From contig NZ_AONC01000029.1 in assembly GCF_000585215.1 (NCBI RefSeq), forward strand, positions 62,001-126,000: 64,000 bases of DNA, read 5' to 3'. Below, piece by piece: positions 51,352-60,180 of this stretch (position 1 is the stretch's first letter; every line of letters starts with the position of its first letter). Origin of the DNA: Imhoffiella purpurea. GTDB lineage: Bacteria > Pseudomonadota > Gammaproteobacteria > Chromatiales > Chromatiaceae. Under the pieces are notes generated by a model. It worked only from the letters and a program-made list of their open reading frames with translations, was not told the DNA's origin and made no database searches. A program made the position numbers and the translations under genes.

Positions 51352-54192
51352 ATGAAGTCGCCAAAACAACTTCGCACTGAGATCCAAAGCCTGCGGAGTC
51401 AAGTTGCATCTCTGAGGGATGTCCTCGCCGATAGAGTGCTCGATCCACGGGAGCCAACCTGGGGAATAGGCCACGACTGCGTGAAAACGGCGGAGGCGCT
51501 TGGGGAGATATTGACGAGCCAAGTCGTTCCTGACTGGTACAAGGTTGCCGTCGTTGGACGCTTCAAAGCTGGAAAGTCAGCTTTCGTCAATGAACTGTTA
51601 GGGGCTCGGTTGGCTGGCGAGGATACCAGCCCTGAAACGGCAGCCGTGACCTCATTTCGCCATGGCGCAACAGTCAAGGCGACGATCCGCTTTGTCGGGA
51701 GGGAGGTGTGGGATGGTCTACGCCAGCTTTACCAAGAGGATCCAAAGCATATCGATGCTCATCGCATGAAGATGTGGATGAGCTTCGACGGCAAAGCACG
51801 GAAGAACTCCGATGGGGAGGTGGTCGAAACCTTTGATCTCGCCTCGATCGAAATGAACTACATCAAGCTCGGAGGCCACAGTGTCGAACTCGTGTTGGAG
51901 CAGCCGGGCGACCGGAAATCGGAGAATGCATTTCGCCGCCGGTTGAAGGAGTTCACTTCGGGCACCCGTCCACACCACTGTCTTGTCGAAGGGATCGAGA
52001 TCACATCACCATCGCCGTTACTCGATGAGGGGGTTTTACTCGTCGACACGCCTGGGCTGGACGATACAGAGCGCTTCCGGGTCACGCTGACAGAAAAGGC
52101 CGTCGAAGACGTTGACGCGGTTTTATTTCTGACCCAGTCGGGGGTCGCCTACGGTCAGTCTGAGAAAGATTTCATGTTGACCCTACTGCGACGTGGAACC
52201 GTCAAGCAGCTTATCTTCGTCATCACGCAGGTCGACAAGACCTACGAGCAGCATCTTTCCGCCGCTGAAGACAACGATGAAGATCCTGAAACAATCGCGC
52301 AGCGAGTACAGCGTGAGGAACGGCGGATTCGGGATGAGATCGAGTCGACGCTCAATGAACTGAGCAGCGAGGATTCGCCCGCCATGCGCCGCTACCGCGA
52401 GCAATTAGGCGTGGTCGGACTCGTCTTCACCTCGGCGCGGAAGCACCGTGACTGGAAAGACAAAAAGGACGTCTCCCACTGGCTCCATCCGGATGACCCT
52501 GGTGGCATTGAGCGCATGAAATCTCAGTTGCTCGAGCTACTCTCAACCGAGTCACGACTGGCTTTGGTCGCTCAAAACATCGCCGATGGAACCCAATCGA
52601 CTTTAGATGACCTTTTGGCGGTCATTGAAAACCGCCTGACGGCGATGCGAAATATCAAGGACGGAGAGGTAGCCGAGCAGCGGCTTGCCGACTTTCGCAA
52701 CCAGTTTGAAGCAGCTCGCACCTCCTTTCTGTCCGCCGCCGAATCTGATGTCGCGCTCTTGCGCAAGAACCTCACAGACGCGGACACGCGGAACGACCTC
52801 ATCATCGAGACGATAGGTTTACTTGCAGAGCGAGAGTTGGCCGAATTCGAGACGCACGATGTTGGCAAGCATTGGAGAACCCGTCGCTCCGGCAGGTGGG
52901 GGTACATGTACAGCCTCCAGGGACGTGTCGCCAATCGGATCTTTCCCCGCGTTCAGCAGATGCTTTCGGATATGACTGAGCATTTTGCCGTCTTTGTCGG
53001 TCATTTCGAGAAGCACTTATCTGCACTTTCTGCGTCTAGCGCAAACCTTGCGGACAAGCTGGAGCTAGGCGAAACCCTGCCGTTCGACCTAACGAAAACA
53101 CTCTCGGGGTCGCTTGAAAAGTCCTTGAGTGCTGCAAATGAACTCATCGCGGCGGAAGAGCAGCACATCATTTCCCTGCTGGACGATTTCGTCTCGGACG
53201 AAGTCTCGGACAAGATCTCGGCCGCCCGTGGCAAGGTTTCCAACATCTTTGGCACCGGAACGACTTACAGCCAGTCGCTTGAGGTTCGGCAGTTTTACAC
53301 TGAGGTCAAGCGTCTTCTTCAAGAAGCGCTGACAGTTCATCTCAGGGCGCGTTGCGGCACGTTTGCGAAATTCCTCGCCCATGAGGCCGACGGAGTTCCA
53401 CGGAATGCACTTGCTGAAGTCCAAGCGACATTGGCGAGCGCCGAGCAGGACATCAAAGCTGCGGCGATGGCCAGGATTGGTGGTGAGCGAGAGGCATTTG
53501 AGCACGACTGCAACGAGCTCTCGGTGCAGCTTAAGGATGTCGCAGGAGCCTGCATCCCGTTCCTCGACGGAGTTGACTCCATAGAGGTCGAAAAGAGTCC
53601 ACCGATAACACCCACGTCATCCATCCCCACTGCGGAATCGGCCTGGGTTAGTGAAGCACCTGGCCGCTCTTGGATTGACGAAGTCCAGCGGGAGGCCAAG
53701 ACCACGGTCCAGCGCTTCAGTCTACGAGAAGGCGACTCTAGCTGGACCTTCGGCCGCCTGTTCCCAGCATCGCTTCTCAGCGGATGCACGCGTCTTGCTT
53801 TGATCGACCCTTACCTCGCCAAGCCCCATCAAGTTCGCAATCTGTCGGAATTTCTCCTGGTGGTCGCCGAAACCGTTAAGCCCAAGGAAATCCTTGTCAT
53901 CACCTCGAATACCTGGACAGAGGGAAACGGCACGAACGTGCGCGTCACTGCGCAGTTCAGCGAGGATCTGTTCAGAAACTTCGGGACGAGCCTGTCCGTT
54001 GATGTCGATACAAGCATCCACGATCGCTATGTGGTGTGCGATCACGGTGTTCTGTTCAAATTGGGCCGTGGGCTGGATATCTATAAACCGGCAACCGGGC
54101 TGGCTGTCCACAGGCCAGGCAATCGTCGCGTTCGCCGAACGGAAATCGATGTCTTCGCCATGCAAGAGTGGATCGATCGCCGTGGTACATAG
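51352..54192 (+). CDS. dynamin-like large GTPase with C-terminal MIT_C (MITD1-type) domain
   Basis: This is a 946-residue soluble protein. The GTPase domain (about 58-400) has G1 GRFKAGKS at 69-76, a G2 threonine in SPETAAVT near 100, G3 DTPG at 232-235 and G4 TQVD at 292-295. A long helical stalk with coiled-coil character follows (about 410-770), as in bacterial dynamin-like proteins. The last 150 residues read like the C-terminal PLD-like domain of eukaryotic MITD1 (MIT_C): FGRLFPASLL, LIDPYLAKPHQVRNL, TSIHDRYVV at about 888 and LFKLGRGLDIYKP. In MITD1 this domain binds membranes in the ESCRT-III pathway. Membrane remodelling, perhaps in phage defence, is inferred from the fusion and the toxin-antitoxin neighbourhood. 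G+C is visibly lower than around it, suggesting transfer. Confidence 0.8.
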   Translation: MKSPKQLRTEIQSLRSQVASLRDVLADRVLDPREPTWGIGHDCVKTAEALGEILTSQVVPDWYKVAVVGRFKAGKSAFVNELLGARLAGEDTSPETAAVTSFRHGATVKATIRFVGREVWDGLRQLYQEDPKHIDAHRMKMWMSFDGKARKNSDGEVVETFDLASIEMNYIKLGGHSVELVLEQPGDRKSENAFRRRLKEFTSGTRPHHCLVEGIEITSPSPLLDEGVLLVDTPGLDDTERFRVTLTEKAVEDVDAVLFLTQSGVAYGQSEKDFMLTLLRRGTVKQLIFVITQVDKTYEQHLSAAEDNDEDPETIAQRVQREERRIRDEIESTLNELSSEDSPAMRRYREQLGVVGLVFTSARKHRDWKDKKDVSHWLHPDDPGGIERMKSQLLELLSTESRLALVAQNIADGTQSTLDDLLAVIENRLTAMRNIKDGEVAEQRLADFRNQFEAARTSFLSAAESDVALLRKNLTDADTRNDLIIETIGLLAERELAEFETHDVGKHWRTRRSGRWGYMYSLQGRVANRIFPRVQQMLSDMTEHFAVFVGHFEKHLSALSASSANLADKLELGETLPFDLTKTLSGSLEKSLSAANELIAAEEQHIISLLDDFVSDEVSDKISAARGKVSNIFGTGTTYSQSLEVRQFYTEVKRLLQEALTVHLRARCGTFAKFLAHEADGVPRNALAEVQATLASAEQDIKAAAMARIGGEREAFEHDCNELSVQLKDVAGACIPFLDGVDSIEVEKSPPITPTSSIPTAESAWVSEAPGRSWIDEVQREAKTTVQRFSLREGDSSWTFGRLFPASLLSGCTRLALIDPYLAKPHQVRNLSEFLLVVAETVKPKEILVITSNTWTEGNGTNVRVTAQFSEDLFRNFGTSLSVDVDTSIHDRYVVCDHGVLFKLGRGLDIYKPATGLAVHRPGNRRVRRTEIDVFAMQEWIDRRGT

Positions 54193-54296
54193 TGCTCTCG
54201 CGCTTAGCCTGCTTCTTTCTAAGAAACTGATTACAATGGTATTTCCATAAGAAGCTATCCCTAACGTTGCGATATCCGAACTCCGTACTGTCAAGC

Positions 54297-54662
54297 ATGC
54301 TTCACGCCCTGCTCGGCGCTCATATGGACTGGCACGACGCCCGCCTCGACTTTCTCGCTCGTTTCATCCTCGCCGTGCGACAAGTACGCTCAGTCAACCT
54401 TGCACGCCTGGCACCGGTACTCTCGAGCCGAGCAAAGACCAGCTCGAACTACATCCACCTGCAGCGCTTCATGCGCGCGCTCACGATCGATCAGGAAAAT
54501 ATATCGTGTACTATCGACAAACGGCCTTCGCAACAGCCGTGGGTGCTGACGCTCGATCGCACCAACTGGAAACTCGGACGCGCCGAGATCAATCTGTTGA
54601 TGCTCGGCGTAGCCCTCCGCGGCTTGGCCATCCCGTTGCTCTGGACCGCCTTGCCCAAGGCC
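54297..54662 (+). pseudogene. 5' fragment of an IS4-family transposase gene
   Basis: The frame starts MLHALLGAHMDWHDARLDFL and contains VLTLDRTNWKLGRAEINLLM followed by LGVALRGLAIPLLWTALPKA, the N-terminal and first catalytic-Asp region of IS4-family DDE transposases. Similarity stops after TALPKA at 54662. The remaining two thirds, with the second Asp and the Glu, are gone. The frame runs on without a stop into the RND adaptor gene. It marks the right border of the island. Confidence 0.8.
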
Positions 54663-54788
54663 TATAGTGGACTCCGAGGCCAAAAACCCCCTATGGTTCT
54701 TCGCTCTGACGTCACCCTGCTTTGTTCGCCATCTGGTAACCAATCACTTCCAGGCACCCCACCGTCCCACGGCAGACCCTCGACACCC

Positions 54789-55907
54789 ATGAGCGACCGA
54801 CACCCTAGGATCCCCGCCCTTATAGCCGCCCTGATCTGCAGCCTCTCTATCCCTACCCTCGCCTTCGCCGACCGAGGCTCGGTCAGCCCTGTGACACTGG
54901 CTCAGGTCACCACGCAAACGCAGCGCGATCAGGTCGTGCTGACCGGCAATTCCGTACCCTGGCGCCGGGCGGAGCTCTCGCCGCGTGTCGAGGGGCTGGT
55001 GACCGAGCTGTTCGTCGACGAGGGGAGCCTGGTGGAGACCGGGGATCCGATCCTGACGCTGGATGCCCGGCTCGCGGAGCTGGAGCTGCAGGCCGCTCAG
55101 GCGCGGGCCCGCGAGGCCGAGGCGGCCAGTGTTGACGCGATCCGGGTGCGCGACGAGCTGCTGGAGCTGAAGAAGGGCCGGCACGCCTCCGAGGCCGAGA
55201 TCCAGTCGGCGATCGCCAAGGTCGAGATGAGCGCGGCCGCGCTCAGCGGCGAGCGCGCGGCGGTGACCCGGGCGCAGGAGCTGGTCGAGCGTCACCGTCT
55301 GCGGGCACCTTTCGCCGGCATGGTGGTCTCGAAGGGCGTGGAGGTCGGCGAATGGGTGCAGCGCGACGAGGCGACCGTCGAGCTGGTGGCGATGGACCGG
55401 CTGCGCGTGCGCGCGGTGCTGCCGCAGCGCGAGTATCCGCGCGTCGCCGCGGGTGCCGAGGCGAGTCTGCGCTTCGACGCCCTGCCCGACCGGGACTTCG
55501 GCGGCCAGGTGCTGGCCCGGATCGCACGCGGCGACGAGCGCTCGCGCACCTTCCCGGTCCTGATCGATCTCCCGAATCCGGACCGTCTGCTGGCGCCGGG
55601 CATGTCGGCCCGGGTACGGCTGACCCTGAGCGGCCCCGTCGTCCCGGTGCTGACGGTGCCGCGCGACGCGGTGGTCACCAAGAGCGACGGGGTCCGCGAG
55701 GTCTGGCGCGTTCGCGAGGACGAAGCGGTGCTTCGGGCCTGGCCGATGCGGATCGAGACCGGCCGCGCGCTCGGCGACCGGCTCGAGGTCGTCGCCGGCG
55801 AGCTCGCCGAGGGCGACCGCCTGGTGCTGCTCGGCAACGAGCGTCTCCGGCCCGGTCAGGAGGTGACACCGCAGGAAGACGATTCGGAGACGACGACGCC
55901 GGACTAG
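54789..55907 (+). CDS. RND efflux periplasmic adaptor (membrane fusion protein)
   Basis: The 372-residue protein has a signal peptide (IPALIAALICSLSIPTLAFA, cleavage near 26). A lipoyl half-motif (RAELSPRVEGLVTELFVDEG), an alpha-hairpin (about 95-150), a second lipoyl half (RLRAPFAGMVVSKGVEVGEWV) and the beta-barrel and membrane-proximal domains follow. It couples the inner-membrane pump at 55938 to an outer-membrane channel that is not encoded here. The start at ATG 54789 fits the signal peptide. The frame is open upstream into the transposase fragment, so the original promoter may have been displaced by the insertion. Confidence 0.88.
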   Translation: MSDRHPRIPALIAALICSLSIPTLAFADRGSVSPVTLAQVTTQTQRDQVVLTGNSVPWRRAELSPRVEGLVTELFVDEGSLVETGDPILTLDARLAELELQAAQARAREAEAASVDAIRVRDELLELKKGRHASEAEIQSAIAKVEMSAAALSGERAAVTRAQELVERHRLRAPFAGMVVSKGVEVGEWVQRDEATVELVAMDRLRVRAVLPQREYPRVAAGAEASLRFDALPDRDFGGQVLARIARGDERSRTFPVLIDLPNPDRLLAPGMSARVRLTLSGPVVPVLTVPRDAVVTKSDGVREVWRVREDEAVLRAWPMRIETGRALGDRLEVVAGELAEGDRLVLLGNERLRPGQEVTPQEDDSETTTPD

Positions 55908-55937
55908 ACCCTCCCCCGCCACCCACAGGGCCCAGAC

Positions 55938-58900
55938 ATGTTTCGCTTCGCCATCGAGCGCCCGGTCATCCTGACCGTCGCCATCCTCATCCTCACGCTC
56001 TTCGGTCTGCTCGCCATCTTCAACGTGCCGGTGCAGATGATCCCGGACCTGGACGCCCGCGTCATCACGGTCGACACCCAGTGGCCCGGCGCCGCGCCTC
56101 AGGACGTGGAGAAGGAGATCGTCATCGAGCAGGAAAAGTACCTGGGACGCCTCCCCGGTCTGGAACGGATGGTCTCGACCGCGAGCACCGGCTCCGCCAG
56201 CATCGAGCTCGAATTCCCCTTCTCCATCTCGATCGAGGAGGCCCTGCTCGAGGTCAACAACGCCCTGTCCCAGGTGCCCGACTATCCGGAAAACGTCGAC
56301 CAGCCGAGGATCCGGGCCGAGGCATTCTCGGCCAACTCATTCATGTACTTCCGGCTGATGCCGGAATCCGGCGGCTTCTCCGAAGAGGACATCGTGCGTC
56401 TGCGCGACTGGGTCGAGGAGTACGTCCAGACGCCCATGGAGCGGGTGCCCGGGGTCTCCAGCGTCGCCCTGCGCGGCGGCGCCGAGCGCCAGATGCAGGT
56501 CTACGTGGATCCGGTGCGACTGGCCGAGCGCGGCATCCGGCTCACCGAGCTGCGCGAGGCGATCCGCGCCCGCAACCGCGACGTCTCGGGCGGCGACCTG
56601 GACAGCGGCAAGCGGCGCTATCTGCTGCGCACCATCGGCCGCTTCCAGACCCCGGAGGAGCTGGAGGACCTGGTCATCGCCGAGCGCGACGGGGCCTTCA
56701 TCCGGCTGCGCGACGTGGGTCACGCCGAGTTGGGATTCGCCGAGGTGCGCGCCTACTCCTACTCGGAGGGCAAGCCGGTCCTCTCCTTCGCGGTCAGCCG
56801 CCAGATCGGCACCAACGTCATCCAGATCAAGCGCGACATGATGGCCCGGGTCGAGGAGCTGAACCGCACCGTCCTCAGCCCCAAGGGGCTCAGACTGGTG
56901 CGCACGGCCGACGACGTCGTCTACGTCACCGACGCGGTCAGCGTGGTACAGCGCAACCTGGCCATCGGCGCGGCGCTGGCGGTGCTGGTGCTCTTCCTCT
57001 TCCTGCGCTCGACGCCCGCGACCCTGATCGGGGCCATCGGCATCCCCATCTGCACCATCGCGGCCTTCCTCGGGCTGCTGGTCACGGGGCGCACCATCAA
57101 CGTCATCTCACTGGCTGGGGTCGCCTTCGCCATCGGCATGACGCTCGACAACACCATCGTGGTGCTGGAGAACATCGTCCGGCATCTCAACCAGGGCAAG
57201 GAGCGGATGCAGGCGGCGCTGGAGGGCGTGCGCGAGGTCTGGCCGGCGGTGCTGGCCTCGACCCTGACCACGGTGGCCGTGTTCCTGCCGGTGATCTTCG
57301 TCGAGGAGGAGGCCGGACAGCTGTATTCGGACATCGCGGTGGCCATCTCGGCCTCCATTCTCATGTCGATGCTGGTCGCCATCACCCTGGTCCCGGCCGC
57401 GGCCAGCCGCTTCCTGGGCGCACCCGCGCACAAGCCGGATGCGCCCTCCCGGCCGCCGCGGCTGGTGAGGCTCGGCACCCGCTTCGGCGACGCCGTGATC
57501 GCCGGGGTGCGCTGGATCGCGCACGGGGTGGTGCGCCCGCTCGCCGTGATCCTCGCCGTGCTGCTCGGCGCGGGCGCCATCATCCTCTGGCTGACCCCGG
57601 ACGCCGAGTATCTGCCGGAGGGCGAGGAGTCCAAGGTCTTCACCATGATGTTCGCCCCGCCCGGCTACAACATCGGCATGATGCGGGAGACCTTCCAGGA
57701 GGCGGACGCGGAGTTCTACCCAGCCGTCGGTCAGGACCCGGCGCTGTTCGCGGCGGGCGAGGCCGAGATCCCGGCACTGAACTTCACCATCGGTTTCGCC
57801 AACGAGCGCATGGTCTTCGTGGTCCGCGAGGCGACCGACCGCCGCCAGACCGAGGATCTGATGCAGGTCGCGACCGAGAAGACCGCCGACTTCCCCGGTC
57901 TGCGCAGCTTCTCCAGCCGGGGCTCCATCTTCTCCAGCAACTTCGGCGGCACCCGCTCGATCAACATCGAGGTCAGCGGACCGGACCTGCCGCCCCTGTT
58001 CGAGGCCGGCCGGCGGGTCTCGGCGAAGGCCAAGGAGATCTTCGACAATCCGCGCGTCAAGTCCGAGCCGTCGAGCCTGACCCTGGGCCAGCCGATGCTG
58101 GAGGTCCACCCGGACTGGGAGCGGGCCGCCGAGCTCGGCATCTCGCCCGGCGACCTGGGCTACACCGTCTGGGCCTATTCGGACGGGGCCTACGTGGACG
58201 ACTTCTTCCTCGACGACGACGAGATCGACATTTTTCTCTACTCGACCTCGGGCGTCATCGATCGGCCCCAGGACCTGGAGCGGCTGATGCTCTACTCGCC
58301 GAGCGGCGGCATCGTCCCCCTGTCCTCGGTGGCGCGCCTGACCGAGAGCGTTAACACCGAGACCGTGCGCCGCGTCGACGGCGACCGCACCATCACCATG
58401 AGCATCATCCCGCCGCGCGCCGTGCCGCTGGAGGAAGGGGTGCGCACCGTGCGCGAGCGGATCATCGAGGGCATGAAGGCCAGCGGCGAGCTGCCGGACA
58501 GCATCAAGCTGACCCTGAGCGGGGCCAGCGACCGGCTGGAGGCGACCCGTGACGCCCTGGCCGGCAACTTCGCCGTGGCCCTGCTGATCGCCTATCTGCT
58601 GATGGTCGCCGTCTTCAGCCACTGGGGCTGGCCGCTGCTGATCATGACCAGCGTACCGATCGGCATCAGCGGCGGCATCGCCGGGCTCTTCCTGCTGAAC
58701 CTGACCGGGGCGCATCTGGACACGATCGGTCTCTATCCGATCCAGCAACCCTTCGACATGATCACCATGCTCGGCTTCCTGGTGCTGATCGGGACCGTGG
58801 TCAACAACCCCATCCTGATCGTCGAGCGCGCCGTGGCCAATCTGCGCGAGCACGGCCTGAGCGTCATCGAGGCCGTCACCGACGCGGTCCGGGTGCGTCT

Positions 58901-59132
58901 GCGTCCCATCATGATGTCCATGATCACGACCGTCGCCGGTCTATCCCCACTGGTCTTCAACCCCGGCGCCGGCACCGAGCTCTATCGCGGCCTGGGCGCC
59001 ATCGTCCTCTTCGGACTGCTGTTCTCGACCCTGGTCACCCTGACCTTCATGCCGGCGATGCTGGCGCTGGTGCTGCGGTTCCTGGGAGGAAGCAGCCGAG
59101 AGCCGGACGCGAAGCCAGCGACCACCCCCTGA
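55938..59132 (+). CDS. RND-family efflux permease
   Basis: The 1064-residue protein has the RND layout: TM1 at about 10-28, a periplasmic porter domain, TM2-6, a cytoplasmic loop, TM7, the second porter domain and TM8-12. The proton-relay helix reads AIGMTLDNTIVVLENI, with Asp-Asn in place of the AcrB Asp-Asp pair. The DN form is common in other efflux RND pumps. It belongs to the HAE1/AcrB-type branch rather than the metal pumps. It starts 30 bases after the adaptor and the two form an operon. The substrate is unknown. Confidence 0.92.
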   Translation: MFRFAIERPVILTVAILILTLFGLLAIFNVPVQMIPDLDARVITVDTQWPGAAPQDVEKEIVIEQEKYLGRLPGLERMVSTASTGSASIELEFPFSISIEEALLEVNNALSQVPDYPENVDQPRIRAEAFSANSFMYFRLMPESGGFSEEDIVRLRDWVEEYVQTPMERVPGVSSVALRGGAERQMQVYVDPVRLAERGIRLTELREAIRARNRDVSGGDLDSGKRRYLLRTIGRFQTPEELEDLVIAERDGAFIRLRDVGHAELGFAEVRAYSYSEGKPVLSFAVSRQIGTNVIQIKRDMMARVEELNRTVLSPKGLRLVRTADDVVYVTDAVSVVQRNLAIGAALAVLVLFLFLRSTPATLIGAIGIPICTIAAFLGLLVTGRTINVISLAGVAFAIGMTLDNTIVVLENIVRHLNQGKERMQAALEGVREVWPAVLASTLTTVAVFLPVIFVEEEAGQLYSDIAVAISASILMSMLVAITLVPAAASRFLGAPAHKPDAPSRPPRLVRLGTRFGDAVIAGVRWIAHGVVRPLAVILAVLLGAGAIILWLTPDAEYLPEGEESKVFTMMFAPPGYNIGMMRETFQEADAEFYPAVGQDPALFAAGEAEIPALNFTIGFANERMVFVVREATDRRQTEDLMQVATEKTADFPGLRSFSSRGSIFSSNFGGTRSINIEVSGPDLPPLFEAGRRVSAKAKEIFDNPRVKSEPSSLTLGQPMLEVHPDWERAAELGISPGDLGYTVWAYSDGAYVDDFFLDDDEIDIFLYSTSGVIDRPQDLERLMLYSPSGGIVPLSSVARLTESVNTETVRRVDGDRTITMSIIPPRAVPLEEGVRTVRERIIEGMKASGELPDSIKLTLSGASDRLEATRDALAGNFAVALLIAYLLMVAVFSHWGWPLLIMTSVPIGISGGIAGLFLLNLTGAHLDTIGLYPIQQPFDMITMLGFLVLIGTVVNNPILIVERAVANLREHGLSVIEAVTDAVRVRLRPIMMSMITTVAGLSPLVFNPGAGTELYRGLGAIVLFGLLFSTLVTLTFMPAMLALVLRFLGGSSREPDAKPATTP

Positions 59133-59250
59133 AGGGTGACGCCTGGATAGCTGGGCCAATCCTGGCCATCCTTCGCTATAGTCCCCATGTGGATGAAAAT
59201 AGGCGCGCTTCTCGTGCTGGACGGATTTCAGTCTCTCTCGGAATGCAGAT

Positions 59251-59652
59251 ATGACCAGCATCACCATCGATCTACCGGATTCGCTCGCTCAACGCGCTGG
59301 CGGGGCTGCTCGGGCGATGGACCGTCCCCTGGAGGACGTCATCACCGCAATGCTCGAAGGTGCCCTACCCTCGCTCGATGATGTGCCGGAGGACATGCGG
59401 ACCGAACTTGTCGGAATGACTTGGTGGGACGACGCGACGCTCATGGACGCGGCGGATGCGATGCTGCCCGTCACCCAACAGCAACGCATGGCGGAACTGG
59501 CCGGAAAAGGCCATGCGTCGGACGCGGAGACCCAAGAGCTCGAGCAGCTCCGTTGCGACTATGGAAGGATCACCCTGCGCAAGGCCCGAGCCTTGGCGCT
59601 ATTGAGCGTGCGAAGCGGCAAGCGTCTGCTGGCCGAATCCAACGCCGCTTGA
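59251..59652 (+). CDS. small protein of unknown function, coupled to an HNH endonuclease
   Basis: The 133-residue protein starts MTSITIDLPDSLAQRAGGAA, a beginning like CopG/ribbon-helix-helix or antitoxin N termini. An acidic middle and a basic C terminus (RITLRKARALALLSVRSGKR) follow. Its stop TGA shares one base with the ATG of the HNH gene (TGATG), so translation is coupled. Pairs of a short protein of this type with a small HNH protein occur in other bacteria. Whether they act as toxin and antitoxin is not known. G+C is close to that of its neighbours. Confidence 0.7.
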   Translation: MTSITIDLPDSLAQRAGGAARAMDRPLEDVITAMLEGALPSLDDVPEDMRTELVGMTWWDDATLMDAADAMLPVTQQQRMAELAGKGHASDAETQELEQLRCDYGRITLRKARALALLSVRSGKRLLAESNAA

Positions 59653-60074
59653 TGGGCGAGACCGTCTCAAAATCGCTGCGCGATCGCGTCGCGGCCGAAG
59701 CCGCTCACCGCTGCGGATATTGCCTCACCGACCAAGGCGTCAGCGGCGCCCAAATGCACATCGAGCACCTGATCCCGCGCGCCATGGGAGGAGGCTCCGA
59801 ACAGTCCAACCTCTGGCTGTCATGCGCCTGGTGCAACAGCTACAAGGGAACGCTGATCGAGGCGGTCGATCCCGAGAGCGGCCAGCTGGCGGCTCTGTTC
59901 AATCCCAGGACCCAGCGCTGGTCCGAGCACTTCACCTGAAGCGAGGACGGCATCCGAATTCTGGGGCTGACCGCATCGGGACGTGCAACGGTCGATGCCC
60001 TCAAGATGAACACCCCCTACATCCTGCCTGCACGCCGCCTTTGGGTCATCGCAGGATGGCATCCTCCGCGCTAG
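59652..60074 (+). pseudogene. HNH endonuclease gene interrupted by a TGA codon
   Basis: The frame begins MGETVSKSLRDRVAAEAAHR and contains CGYC, then MHIEHLIPRAMGGGSEQSNL and WLSCAWCNSYKG, a complete HNH metal site with two CxxC pairs. After RTQRWSEHFT comes TGA at 59937-59939. Beyond it the same frame continues for 44 codons to TAG 60072. It reads SEDGIRILGLTASGRATVDA and ends LWVIAGWHPPR, which resembles the usual C terminus of this HNH subfamily, where Trp (TGG) normally stands at the stop. A single G-to-A change would explain it. The 95-residue truncated product still holds the HNH core and may be active. Confidence 0.75.
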
Positions 60075-60112
60075 CCCACATGGCGGATAGCCACCCCGAA
60101 GCACGAAGCGGG

Positions 60113-60180
60113 CGGTAGGTTGGGCCGATTCAAGGAGGCCCAACATGCGGCGTCCTGTTGGGCCTCGTACCTCGGCCCAA
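60113..60180. repeat. GTTGGGCC palindrome cluster overlapping the Nudix gene end
   Basis: GTTGGGCC (60119-60126) and GGCCCAAC (60137-60144) form an 8-bp stem. GTTGGGCC recurs at 60157 and a matching GGCCCAA at 60174. The block resembles the widespread GTAGGTTGGGC...GCCCAACATGCGG intergenic repeat. It covers the last 17 codons of the Nudix gene. Confidence 0.7.

Noticed and set aside
49320-54662. Prophage or integrative element
   Set aside because: No integrase, phage structural gene, tRNA attachment site or terminal direct repeat was found.
59937-59939. UGA as selenocysteine in the HNH protein
   Set aside because: The homologous position is expected to be Trp, no selenocysteine insertion hairpin is apparent directly after the codon, and the family has no selenoproteins that I know of. 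A nonsense change is simpler.
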